Origin: Candidatus Uhrbacteria bacterium RIFOXYB12_FULL_58_10
GTDB taxonomy: Bacteria; Patescibacteriota; Patescibacteriia; UBA9934; GWF2-40-263
Length of the DNA stretch: 41,535 bases
Direction of reading: 5' to 3'
Assembly: GCA_001791645.1 (NCBI GenBank)
Contig: MGFA01000015.1
Location: 1-41,535, forward strand
The notes below the pieces were generated by a model, which was not told where the DNA came from, searched no databases, and was given only the letters and a program-made list of their open reading frames with translations. Shown in pieces: positions 20,201 through 27,041 of the stretch. Position 1 is the first letter of the stretch. Every line of letters begins with the position of its first letter. The position numbers and the translations under genes were made by a program.

Positions 20201-20824
20201 CGCGCGACGGACACGGCAGGAAATACGAGCAATCCGGCGACAGTCACGTTGAACGTGATTGAGCCTCCCGTATCAGTCATGCCGAAACCAGGCGTCGGCG
20301 AAGGAACGGTCCTTGGATTGCTGCTGCCATCCGTTCCGGTTCTTACGCCCACAACGCCTCCGGTGTCCGTCGCAGAAATTATTCGTGAGGAGACAGAGGC
20401 TGTCGTTCTCCCGGGACTTTTGGCTCCAGAAGTTGTTCTGAGCGCGGCCTCGCTCGATGGAAATAGGTTCATTTTCAGCGGCACGGCCGTTCCGAATAGT
20501 CATGTGGTCGTTTACATCCATAGCGCCCAAGCGCTCATTTACCAGACAATAGCAGATAACAATGGCGTGTGGAGCATCTCCCATTCGCAGGATACGGCCG
20601 AATTGACCCCGGGCGAGCATACGATCTATTCCGTTTCAGTTGATCCGGAAGCCAAAGTAAAGAGCATACCAGGAGAGGTGAAATCCTTCTTCGTCACACG
20701 AAGCGCCTGGGCAGCGTTCTATCAGATGCTCAACTTACAAACAACGCTTGTGACTATTCTTGCCCTGCTTGCCTGCGTTTGGTGGCTTTTCATCCTGAGA
20801 AAGCGTACCATCGCTCAGGTATGA
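11288..20824 (+). CDS. Giant (3178 aa) surface repeat protein with N-terminal TM module, Ig/FN3-like repeat stalk and C-terminal TM
   Basis: Single uninterrupted ORF; about 110-aa repeats with DISxDGGSTW...GKTIxWxAxTDF...MRVRVRAxD...NFxLDT; C-terminal hydrophobic segment TTLVTILALLACVWWLFIL. Confidence 0.95.
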   Translation: MEKRFLNVFLMFSGYVFALKERLVQAKDWYRVLAIATALILAELVFALVSLPLYFVVSPKKVQESGMVFPERKGAGKYRDYVVRRKITMASALGATAVFALKIFFVGVVSFYMLGAQELLADTQDWTFDTPGNYTYDSAKIEVTGGVARLKNLGSASSGSTSNSSFDASAAGWTGVPGWIDAPSKTNSTNWQSAGGNPTGHVDINLPGKKKNSSAGYWYQAFTTTASTPDTATLNLDWRSVSVTDLPTSYQLYAFIDTGSGNPVLGTQVWSSGNLTSATSWASIPTVDIRSKVPTAGTYYLKIAAYHTCQTGTDCDTVSGFDNVAVNWSKTVVSYDTSKPTIYPNASLNPSKVITWDSFAETATKNGGQIYYQLSDDDGSTWNYWSGSTWAAAGAGNYNAASEIHANIATFPTTSNKIKFKAFLEGDGSQQVMLDNVAIGYTQNALPVVTSVTPAQDTGAGYVYVNYSLQDNNSDPLSLTTYEYSLTGAFAGEQATMTPVPVDPNHNGVTGLSSSPGGTAHTFVWDAKSQVGAIYDSTVYVRLRANDGVGNSEYAISSASPVDYVIPVVSNVTAVQTPESTNVAFTYDLTDDTPDNLLVEVDVSEDAGSTWTVTDTSVGGAVGSGMSTGTGKTITWAAKTDFPNQVQHDIRVRVRAKDKWMNQGTDAASADFAIDTLSPATAIVANLQAQPNAGDTTVLIGGSFTETNPDTNDFYVAINGGAYSAGTAGTTNTATPADQATAVGATLDGNDGVSGVKIIHTDDFGQATDNENPSPATAYTYVRPYTPQAPTLSLPATTNLNLTIVPHASEASDLPYAIQETTTGLYAQGNGTLGASPVWQIMGTGSGQWGNNTGVSGRVNVSGLSSPLSMYVFRVKSRNQNDGAHAASSESAYSATAQITNTAPSISYSSVSQTTDGTQYVTVSYTGTDGQGDICSLPTYEYSTDNVNWYAMTEKTGVGSEGVSNLVFLSGGSAHAFVWNSAADVPNSEHAAVRVRLKPNDSLTDGSVATSSPFAVDQKVPIVSNVSVMQNAGARTVTIGYDLSDAHNSTVEIDISEDGGSTWSVADTAVSGDVGSGIASGAGKSITWNAGTDFDDQYQSDIRVRVRANDTFGNQGANAESSNFTLDTHDPSVTNVTAAQDGGAKTFTFHYDVSEDAGNVTVALAISSNGGSTWVVPTTSASGDLGAGIGSGSGKTIAWDAGTDYDGFEKTAMRVRITATDSYSNAGIGSTGDFSLDTLAPRVTGVSAAHGAGSTNVVVTYTLADQNVSQVEIDISEDRGGSWTVADTAVSGDVGSGVASGAKTITWEAGTDFDEQSQADMRVRVRAKDPFENQSANTESGDFSIDTVNPTVNVIADLQAQPNGGDTTVLIGGSFMETNPNTNGFYVALNGGDYGSVTDGQTNTATPADKATATGVTLDGNDYVSKAKIVHADDFGQTVDNENVSPSAAYKYVKPYTPPAPTVDNPTVGMVDVTVNKHASETDGLEYAVYETTQDAYVQSDGTLGASVAWQALGTGGGEWGNGTGTSGKVTASGLANHSYTYEFKTVSRNVSDAAHAASSESALSGGASSANQSPVIVLDSVAQTTDGSKYVTINYTGSDLESEDSNVITAEYSLNGTTWYDMTEKTGVGSDGTTGLSFGYAGSAHDFMWDVGTDLANTEDSTTYVRLQANDGTSSSAITTSSPFAVDTKVPAISSVVGEQTLGSGIVSFAYTLTDLSTGTVELDISDDGGSTWNVADTSVSGDVGGDVSSGTGKTISWNALSDFANQEQTDLRVRVRATDAFGNAGTNASSTNFALDTKVPGVSNVTASQDAGLNTVTIEYDLSDANDSTVVIEISEDFGSTWGVATSTLSGDVGAGVASGVSKTVAWDAATDFPNREQAGMVVRVRATDTYANAGPNVSSASFVVDTKAPVVSNVSAVQTLGTDSVVFTYDLADSGASTVLLDISDDGGSTWTVTDTSVAGSVGAGITAGNGKAITWDAATDAPGTDLSTMRVRIRATDPYENASANVESSNFVLDTVAPSSNVLADVASQPQAGDSVVSVEGSFSETNPDTNEFYVAINGGAYFAGTSGIGNTASPSNQDTAVGATLDGDDYVSRVKIVHTDDYGHSVTNENVSVTTSVKYVKPYVPQAPTVGNPENTSVDVLVLPNVSETAGLEYAIHETTTDRFVQADGSLDVAEDWQTTAAWGTVTVTGLTSPVATYAFQVKSRNVSDAAYAASSESALSASASIANTAPSVSITAAAQVTGGNYALIEYIGTDAQNDTNDLSVFEYSTDNATWHVMTEKSGVGSDGVSDLVFSSVGLSYVFAWDIASDLTNTGDSTVYARLQSTDTLADSNVATSSAFAVDTVGPVISNIRTSQAPGTTNVTIFYDLAEDTPGNNEMMLVISDDGGATWTAPVTTLSGDVGAGVSAGDDRTVTWDAGVDFAGQESDALRVEIQGTDAYDNVGSAVQSSDFTADAKSAVVSGVSASQTVGTGQVVVNYALSDLSPGGSFVEFGISSDGGATWSVLATTYFGDIGSGQTTGSKLFTWEAGTDFNGQAGADMRVRVRAKDYFANQGFYVESSSFVVDTSAAVISGLLAVQDAGADTVTLTYDLADDSDGTLNVNVDVSDDGGFTWTVARTSMIGDVGSGITTGAGKTIAWYAGTDFNGQDVANMRVRMTATDRFGNVSPNFESGDFALDTADPVGLADLSTFSSGATSVTLHWTAATDGHFDHYELWYGANRADVQDRTGSASRWGVTDDANLADALTDATVITGLSLDADFYGKIWAVDAFGHETTTNDINVYTLVEATGGGGGGGLAGLSDAVAPVQPILSSLSTPTNQAMVLVSGLAEPLSNVDLYDHDNLVARLDQVTGYTGRFSQEFSFAEGEHRLTVRAIDSSRNESERSIAVNLSVDMTLPSRPIITSQRIAETIETTPVIVGTAEALSAVEIVVDGQYAFVTSADQYGNWRYLLPNQFALDLGAHTFVARATDTAGNTSNPATVTLNVIEPPVSVMPKPGVGEGTVLGLLLPSVPVLTPTTPPVSVAEIIREETEAVVLPGLLAPEVVLSAASLDGNRFIFSGTAVPNSHVVVYIHSAQALIYQTIADNNGVWSISHSQDTAELTPGEHTIYSVSVDPEAKVKSIPGEVKSFFVTRSAWAAFYQMLNLQTTLVTILALLACVWWLFILRKRTIAQV
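12623..13987 (+). repeat. Superunit 1 of giant protein: A + 1xD (12980-13315) + BC
   Basis: Alignment by eye of A (VTPAQDTG...VRLRANDG), D and BC units. Confidence 0.75.
13988..16000 (+). repeat. Superunit 2: A + 3xD (about 14342, 14672, 15002) + BC (about 15329)
   Basis: Begins NTAPSISYSSVSQTTDG; contains three about 330-nt D units, then LQAQPNGGDTTVLIGGSF. Confidence 0.8.
16001..17983 (+). repeat. Superunit 3: A + 3xD (about 16355, 16685, 17015) + BC (about 17345)
   Basis: Begins NQSPVIVLDSVAQTTDG; period about 2.0 kb. Confidence 0.8.
17984..19339 (+). repeat. Superunit 4: A + 3xD (about 18335, 18671, 19004), no BC; followed by FN3-like and Ig-like modules
   Basis: Begins NTAPSVSITAAAQVTGG; D units followed by the TSVTLHWTAATDGHFDHYELWYG FN3-like segment. 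Confidence 0.78.
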
Positions 20825-22032
20825 CCGTTCGCGTTTCCTCCACGCCATTTCCGAGGCCCGCGCGTGCCTCGGGCATTCGCGAGGGGTTGTCCGCGCTTGC
20901 CTGGCACCGCATTCTCATCCAGACCGGTGCGGCCATGCTCGGAATGTTCCTTCCGATGTTTCTGTACCAGTTATTCGACCGGAACATGTCGGCCGTGTTG
21001 TGGTACGCGTTCGCTTATTACCTGCTTGCCGGATTGTTGGAACCGCTTGGCGCGATGGTGATGACGCGCATCGGCATGAAAAACGCATTGCGACTTGGCA
21101 CAATGCTGTATGTTTTTTTCTTTCTTACCCTTGCGCTTGCCGAGTACATTCCGGTTCGGGCCGTGGTCATTTCAAGTCTTTTGGCGATTTCCACCTGGCA
21201 TGTTATCTATTGGGTTCCATATCACACGGAGTTCGCGGAAGAGGGAAGAGGACACCGGCTGGGAACTGTGATTGGCGCGATCGCGGCGGCAGGCTCGCTC
21301 GTCGGGGTGGTGCTCCCAACGTTTTCGGGATGGGTGATCGAAACGTATGGGTATCCGGTATTGTGTTTGTCCGCGCTGCTTGTCGTTTTTGCCTCGCTCG
21401 TACCGATTGGTCGAGTTCGTGCGACGGAAGAACAGTATGAGTTTGGATTCCTTCAGACGTTTCGGGAACTATTCGCGCCGGCAAGACGACGATTTCTCAT
21501 GACGTTCGCCGCGGAAGGTGCGGAGAGCGTGGTTGGTTTTTTCGTTTGGCCCGTATTTTTGTTCGAATTGCTTCGCGGAGAATACGTGCAAGCCGGCATG
21601 GTGACGACGGCGGTCGGATTACTGAGTATTGCCATTCAAATATTGGTCGGACATCTGGTAGACCGCGAAAAGCATCGCGGACGCCTTTTGTCATTCGGGA
21701 TGAATCTTTCCGCCATTGGCTGGATCCTAAAGTCGTTCGTGAGCTCGGTCGCGCACATTATTTTGTTCGGAACCCTGCATAGTTTTGCCCTCATTCTCAT
21801 GCGCACGCCGTTTGAGGCGCTTATGTACGCGAAGGCCGCGGACGCGGGGCATTACGTCGATGAGTACACGGTATTGCGCGAAATGGCGCTCTCGCTGGGG
21901 CGCGTCATTCTGCTCGCGGTGTTGCTCTCGCTTGGCGCCGCGTTCCAGTTTTGGATCGCGTTTTTGATAACGGCCGCGGTGACGTTTTTCTTCGGTATTC
22001 TTTCCCGCAAACCGCCGGCGTTTGGTACCTAA
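20821..22032 (+). CDS. MFS-like transporter (about 12 hydrophobic segments)
   Basis: Hydrophobic profile; internal ATG at 20821 overlaps the stop of the giant gene (ATGA). Confidence 0.8.
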   Translation: MTVRVSSTPFPRPARASGIREGLSALAWHRILIQTGAAMLGMFLPMFLYQLFDRNMSAVLWYAFAYYLLAGLLEPLGAMVMTRIGMKNALRLGTMLYVFFFLTLALAEYIPVRAVVISSLLAISTWHVIYWVPYHTEFAEEGRGHRLGTVIGAIAAAGSLVGVVLPTFSGWVIETYGYPVLCLSALLVVFASLVPIGRVRATEEQYEFGFLQTFRELFAPARRRFLMTFAAEGAESVVGFFVWPVFLFELLRGEYVQAGMVTTAVGLLSIAIQILVGHLVDREKHRGRLLSFGMNLSAIGWILKSFVSSVAHIILFGTLHSFALILMRTPFEALMYAKAADAGHYVDEYTVLREMALSLGRVILLAVLLSLGAAFQFWIAFLITAAVTFFFGILSRKPPAFGT

Positions 22033-22436
22033 GCGCGTTTTTTTCGTCCGAACGCACTGAATCCGACGAACGCGCCAATGAGCCCGTTCAAAAAGTCACC
22101 GATGGTGTCCGCAACGGACATTTGATTGATGGCAAAGTTAAAACGCGTGACAATGGTTCGATCCAAGACGTACTCATGGAACTCCCAGGCAATCGCAACC
22201 AGGGCAACGAATCCAAGAACAAACAGCAGGTCATACCAAGCTGGCGTTCGCCCGACCTGGTGCCGGCGTTTGAAGTCGTCATGGAGCGCGATCGCGAACA
22301 TTCCGGCCGCAAGACCGCCTCCAAGATGAAGTGGAATATCGATATTTGGGAACATTTTATACCATCCGAGCCCCAAACTTATGGCATTCACGGCATAAAC
22401 GGCAATTCCGGTAGCAATGGCTTTTCGATAAGTCAT
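22029..22436 (-). CDS. DUF2238/YjdF-like integral membrane protein
   Basis: IPLHLGGGLAAGM...YDLLFVLGFVALVAIAWEFHEYVLD...DTIGDFLNGLIGA. Confidence 0.65.
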   Translation of the reverse strand: MTYRKAIATGIAVYAVNAISLGLGWYKMFPNIDIPLHLGGGLAAGMFAIALHDDFKRRHQVGRTPAWYDLLFVLGFVALVAIAWEFHEYVLDRTIVTRFNFAINQMSVADTIGDFLNGLIGAFVGFSAFGRKKRA

Positions 22437-22468
22437 ACGGCCATAGTGTAGCACGGGGGATAACCCTA

Positions 22469-22497
22469 TTGACAACCTCAGGCTTTTCCGCTATATT
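22469..22497 (+). promoter_or_regulatory. Sigma70-type promoter: TTGACA (22469-22474), 17 nt, TATATT (22492-22497), for the cold-shock gene
   Basis: Direct reading; implies a 5' UTR of about 80 nt. Confidence 0.8.
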
Positions 22498-22584
22498 GCA
22501 GCCAAGCAATACAGCCAGGACGCGGATCAGTGGTCGAGTTTCCGCAAACGGCAGAGGTTGCGGACTACTCATCTAAGCATTCCT

Positions 22585-22782
22585 ATGACCGGAACGATCA
22601 AAACGCTCACGGAAAAGGGATTCGGCTTCATCACCCCGGAAGGCGGCGACAAAGACGTGTTTTTCCACATGTCGTCCCTCTCGGATCTTGACTTCAACGA
22701 CCTCAAGGTCGGAGATGCCGTTTCCTTCGACGTCGAGGATTCCGACAAGGGTCCCCGCGCTGTCAACGTGACACGCGCCTAA
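22585..22782 (+). CDS. cspA: Cold-shock domain protein (CspA family)
   Basis: TGTIKTLTEKGFGFITPEGGDKDVFFHMSSL. Confidence 0.95.
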   Translation: MTGTIKTLTEKGFGFITPEGGDKDVFFHMSSLSDLDFNDLKVGDAVSFDVEDSDKGPRAVNVTRA

Positions 22783-22790
22783 CCCTTTCC

Positions 22791-22820
22791 ACAAAACCCG
22801 CCTTTGGCGGGTTTTGTGTT
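22791..22820 (+). terminator. Intrinsic terminator after the cold-shock gene
   Basis: CAAAACCCGCCTTTGGCGGGTTTTGTGTT. Confidence 0.85.
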
Positions 22821-22913
22821 ATACTGGTCGCAATCTATGTGCTTTTCGGCTCCGATTAGCTTTGTGACTGCCGGCGTTTTGGCCGTAACCGGCGTGGCCG
22901 GCGTGCGCACGGC

Positions 22914-24212
22914 GTGAAAAACCATTTATTTCGACGTATGCAAAAACACGTGAAGACCAAATTGAACGCGCTACGACGCGATGCGCTTGCGGTATTGAAG
23001 GTTGGTCTTCGGGCAATTAAAACGCCGGAGGCTGTGAGACTCACCTGCCGTCTTCACGGTGATACGTTGATGGTTGGCGGCAAGCGGTTCGACCTGAAAA
23101 AATACAATCGTCTTTTTGTCATCGGCATCGGGAAGGCTTCTCTTGAGGCTGGAAATGCCCTGGAGAAATTGCTCGGTGATCGCATTACGGGCGGGATTCT
23201 TCTCGACGTAAAAAAGGCAAAGCTCAGGCGGATAAAGAGCGTTGCCGGAACGCATCCGTTTCCAAGCATCGCAAACATGAAGGCGACCGGAGAAATCATG
23301 GCGCTTTTGAAGCAATTCGACAGCCGTGACCTTGTGATTACGATTGTCTCTGGCGGCGGATCGACGCTTTTGTGTTGGCCGTTCGAGCTGAAGTGCGATG
23401 ATCTTACGGTCGTGACGAAGACGCTGATGTCAAAGGGGGCGACCATTCAGGAGGTGAACGTGGTGCGCAAGCATCTTTCTGAGATTCTTGGCGGCCAATT
23501 CGCGCGTCTGGCCTATCCGGCCACGATCATCGGCCTTATCTTTTCGGACGTCCCCGGCGATGACATTGGCGTGGTTGCGTCCGGTCCGACGGTTATGGAC
23601 ATTACAACCGTTGAGGACGCAAAACAGGTGATGGAGCGGTACGATCTGCTTAAGGCCTGTCGAATTCCGAATTGCAACTTGCGGGAGACGCCCAAGGATG
23701 AACTATTTTTTCGCTCCGTCACGAACGTGCTGGTCATCAACAACGGCGTTGCCATCGACGCGATGGTGCGCGAGGCGAAAAAGCGGGGATACCGAACGCG
23801 CGTGCTTTCAACGGCGCTGACTGGTGAGGCAAGGGAGGTCGGACAAATGCTCGCAAACATTCCGCGTCGCGGGGAAATGGTGTTCGCGGGCGGAGAAACC
23901 ACGGTTACGCTGCGCGGCAATGGAAAGGGAGGTCGTAACCAAGAGCTGGCGCTTGGCGCCCTGCCGTACGTCAACGGCGACGCGCTCGTACTTTCTTGCG
24001 CCTCGGACGGCGTCGACAATACCCCCGTGGCCGGAGCGATCGCGGACAAGACCACTCTCCGGCATGCAACGCGTTTGAAACTCGATCCGGAGACCTTTCT
24101 CAGCCGAAACGATTCGTTCGCGTTTTTCAAAGGTTCCGGAGACCATATCGTCACGGGCGTAACCGGCGCGAACGTTGCGGACCTCATGATTGCGGCGCGC
24201 ATAAAAATCTAA
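22914..24212 (+). CDS. Glycerate 2-kinase (MOFRL/GckA-type)
   Basis: VIGIGKASLEAG, VSGGGSTLL, GVVASGPTVMD, GGETTVTLRGNGKGGRNQELAL, SCASDGVDNTPVAGA. Confidence 0.92.
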   Translation: MKNHLFRRMQKHVKTKLNALRRDALAVLKVGLRAIKTPEAVRLTCRLHGDTLMVGGKRFDLKKYNRLFVIGIGKASLEAGNALEKLLGDRITGGILLDVKKAKLRRIKSVAGTHPFPSIANMKATGEIMALLKQFDSRDLVITIVSGGGSTLLCWPFELKCDDLTVVTKTLMSKGATIQEVNVVRKHLSEILGGQFARLAYPATIIGLIFSDVPGDDIGVVASGPTVMDITTVEDAKQVMERYDLLKACRIPNCNLRETPKDELFFRSVTNVLVINNGVAIDAMVREAKKRGYRTRVLSTALTGEAREVGQMLANIPRRGEMVFAGGETTVTLRGNGKGGRNQELALGALPYVNGDALVLSCASDGVDNTPVAGAIADKTTLRHATRLKLDPETFLSRNDSFAFFKGSGDHIVTGVTGANVADLMIAARIKI

Positions 24213-24227
24213 CAGCCTTTGGCGTGT

Positions 24228-25172
24228 ATGACATTCGTGGAATTATTGATGATCATCGCGGGGCTGTGCCTGTTCGAAACCATTTCGTCGATCGACAATG
24301 CCATTATCAATGCCGAGGTGCTCCACACCATGGGGCAAAAGGCGAGAAAATGGTTTTTATTTTGGGGAATGTTGTTCGCGGTATTCTGCGTGCGCGGTTT
24401 GTTGCCTTGGCTCATCGTGTACTTCGTTAATCCGCAGCTCGGGTTCGTCGGGTCGCTCACGGCTACGTTTTCGAACGATCCGCATGTCATCGAAGCCATC
24501 GAGGCATCCGCGCCAATTCTTCTTGCCGGCGGAGGCATATTTCTAGTGTTCCTCTTTTTTCACTGGCTTTTTTTGGAATCGAAACATTTTGGCTTGATCG
24601 GAGAAAAGTTTTTTTATCGTCAGGGCGTTTGGTTTTATGCGGTCGTGTCCGTGATCCTTGCGTTCGTCGTGTGGGAGTCGCTCCAATCGAACCCAATGAT
24701 GGCATTTGGTGCCGTGGTCGGCTCTACCGCGTTTTTTATCACCCATGGATTCAAGCAAAATGCGGAACTCGCCGAAAAGCAGATGATGTCCGGGTCAAAC
24801 CACCTGGGGGATATCGCGAAGATTCTGTATCTTGAGGCGATCGACATGACCTTTTCCATTGACGGCGTGCTCGGCGCATTCGCGTTTACACTTTCAGTAC
24901 CGCTCATCCTGATCGGCAATGGGCTTGGGGCCGTCATGGTGCGACAAATCACGGTTGGAAACGTCGAGCGCATCAAAAAATATGTGTTTTTGAAGAATGG
25001 GGCCATGTATTCCATTCTATTTTTGGGATGCATCATGCTGCTCGATGCGTTCGGCGCGCACATTCCGTCCTGGTTGTCACCGATCGTGACTTTCGCGGTG
25101 GTCGGTTATTTTTGGTGGAAGTCGATTGTGTTCGCAAAAAATGGGAATGCGTCGGAACCTCTGGTAGAATAA
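24228..25172 (+). CDS. TerC/DUF475-family integral membrane protein
   Basis: ETISSIDNAIINAEVL, EAIDMTFSIDGVLGAFA, multiple TMs. Confidence 0.88.
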   Translation: MTFVELLMIIAGLCLFETISSIDNAIINAEVLHTMGQKARKWFLFWGMLFAVFCVRGLLPWLIVYFVNPQLGFVGSLTATFSNDPHVIEAIEASAPILLAGGGIFLVFLFFHWLFLESKHFGLIGEKFFYRQGVWFYAVVSVILAFVVWESLQSNPMMAFGAVVGSTAFFITHGFKQNAELAEKQMMSGSNHLGDIAKILYLEAIDMTFSIDGVLGAFAFTLSVPLILIGNGLGAVMVRQITVGNVERIKKYVFLKNGAMYSILFLGCIMLLDAFGAHIPSWLSPIVTFAVVGYFWWKSIVFAKNGNASEPLVE

Positions 25173-25216
25173 GATTTATAAAACTCAGTCATCATTTATC
25201 ATTAACGTAGGAGGAT

Positions 25217-26029
25217 ATGACCGTGAAAAAACAAGAGTCGAATCCGACTCCGGCTTCCATTTCTATCTGGCCGGCATGGCACGAAAACAAGCCATTCGCG
25301 CTTACGTTGCTCCTCACTTTCGCATTTCTGATCGCCTTTCTGATGGCACGGACGTCGCTCGCTCTCGGCGAGGCGTCGCAGGTTGGCAAGCCGGATCCAT
25401 ACGAGCATCAGATTTCGATTGATGGCACGGCCACGGTGACCGGCGTGCCGGACATCGCCACGGTGACGCTTGGCGTGGAAAGCAAGGGGGCCGACGTCGC
25501 GACAGCGCAGTCGACGAACAGCGAGTCCACGAACGCGCTCATTGCATCGGTCGTGGCTCTCGGGGTGGACAAAAGCGATGTGCAGACGTCAAACTATAGC
25601 GCGTACGAAAATACGGAATGGAATCCGGATACGGAAACGTATGATTCGGCGGGCTGGATCGTGAGCCAGCAGGTGACGGTCAAGGTTCGTGACACGTCAA
25701 GGCTCTCGACGGTGCTCGATGTCGCCGGAAGGAACGGCGCTACGAGCATTTCCGGACCCAACTTCACGATTGACGACACAAGTCATTTGAGAGATCAGGC
25801 CAGGGAAGAGGCCATCGCGGACGCGACGGAAAAGGCGGCAGTGCTCGCCGCGTCGCTCGGCGTGCGGCTTGAACGCGTCGTTGGCTACAGCGAGTGGGTC
25901 GATTCGTCGTATCCCTCGCCGTACTACGCGCTCGCGGAAATGGGAATCGGAGGATCAAAGCCCGACGTATATGCGGGAACAAATGAGGTCACGCTCAACG
26001 TTTCGATCACTTACAAGTTGACAGAGTAA
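25217..26029 (+). CDS. SIMPL-domain (DUF541) exported/membrane-anchored protein
   Basis: ISIDGTATVTGVPDIATVTLGVESKGADVATAQSTNSESTNALI...; RBS GGAGG upstream. Confidence 0.9.
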   Translation: MTVKKQESNPTPASISIWPAWHENKPFALTLLLTFAFLIAFLMARTSLALGEASQVGKPDPYEHQISIDGTATVTGVPDIATVTLGVESKGADVATAQSTNSESTNALIASVVALGVDKSDVQTSNYSAYENTEWNPDTETYDSAGWIVSQQVTVKVRDTSRLSTVLDVAGRNGATSISGPNFTIDDTSHLRDQAREEAIADATEKAAVLAASLGVRLERVVGYSEWVDSSYPSPYYALAEMGIGGSKPDVYAGTNEVTLNVSITYKLTE

Positions 26030-26121
26030 CAGATTTGTTTCCTTCGTCTCTAGGGCATTGACGGCCGTTTACGCGAGGTATTCGACCGGTTCGCGATCCG
26101 TGTTTACATTGCGGCATACGT

Positions 26122-26150
26122 TTGACAGAACGAAAAAACGGGAATAGATT
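26122..26150 (+). promoter_or_regulatory. Promoter: TTGACA (26122-26127), 17 nt, TAGATT (26145-26150)
   Basis: Direct reading; AGGAGG RBS at 26181 precedes the ATG at 26192. Confidence 0.75.
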
Positions 26151-26191
26151 GTTTTCTCCGACCAAAGACGGCCGGATGACAGGAGGAACCA

Positions 26192-26872
26192 ATGCTTTCG
26201 TTGATTTCTGACGAACCTGCGCGAATGGGATTCAATCCGGAAGCGCCAAGGCTTTCGGTCCGCATTTGCTGGGCCGACGCGCAACCGGTGATCGTCTCTC
26301 CTCCGTGTAGCGCCAGGGCGATTGCCTGGGTTCTGCACGAGATCGAGGAAGTCTCATGGGCCGGGATTGGCCGCGAGGACGTGGTCGAAGTTTATCTCCA
26401 ATACCCGAGTGGCGTCCCGGACGTGCTGGTGAACGGAGAACCGGACAACGACGCGGCCGCGGAGATCATGTGCAGTTTTGGTCCCGTGTTCGGGAATCTC
26501 ATGCAAGCTATGGCCAAGTCGGTGCTGTTCCTGCCTTCCGCGGTCGAGTTCGAGAATGCGGTAGCCAATGCGCATGCCGAAAGCCTGCGCGCGGCGCTGC
26601 TTCGAGGCGATGCGCGACTCATACGTGCGAACGCGCACCGCGTGGTACCCGTGTGCCGCTCGTGCGGTTGCCTGTTCGACCATGAGGAACACGAGGGGAC
26701 GGAGGACGAGAAAGTGATCGGCATCGATGCACGTACGAACTGCGGAGATCCGTTCGCCCCGTTTGTCGCAAAGGTTTTTTGGCTGGCAGGGGCGACAGTG
26801 CTGTGCAGGGTGGCGGACGCGAACCTGCGCCGGCTGCTACAGGATCTCATGCCGACCCTTGTCGAACTCTAG
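26192..26872 (+). CDS. Hypothetical protein with C-terminal CxxC; coding-like in-frame continuation to 26980 beyond TAG
   Basis: Strong RBS and promoter; VVPVCRSCGCLFDHEEHEG; continuation reads ALTADVIDVSNGQPVVASEPILDPLNLDRIIVTIL*. Confidence 0.75.
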   Translation: MLSLISDEPARMGFNPEAPRLSVRICWADAQPVIVSPPCSARAIAWVLHEIEEVSWAGIGREDVVEVYLQYPSGVPDVLVNGEPDNDAAAEIMCSFGPVFGNLMQAMAKSVLFLPSAVEFENAVANAHAESLRAALLRGDARLIRANAHRVVPVCRSCGCLFDHEEHEGTEDEKVIGIDARTNCGDPFAPFVAKVFWLAGATVLCRVADANLRRLLQDLMPTLVEL

Positions 26873-26981
26873 GCGCTTACGGCTGACGTGATCGACGTCA
26901 GCAACGGGCAGCCCGTGGTGGCAAGCGAACCCATCCTTGACCCGCTCAACCTCGACCGCATCATTGTCACCATCTTATAGT

Positions 26982-27008
26982 CCGGCCAATCGGTCGGCAT
27001 TTTTTTAA
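26982..27008 (+). terminator. Intrinsic terminator of the 26192 gene
   Basis: CCGGCC-AATC-GGTCGG-CATTTTTTT. Confidence 0.75.
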
Positions 27009-27037
27009 AAAAATGGCTCCGCGTTCGAAAGCGGAGC
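27005..27037 (-). terminator. Intrinsic terminator of the PLP-fold enzyme gene, sharing the T/A tract with the convergent + terminator
   Basis: - strand GCTCCGC-TTTCGAAC-GCGGAGC-CATTTTTTT. Confidence 0.8.
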
Positions 27038-27041
27038 AGGA

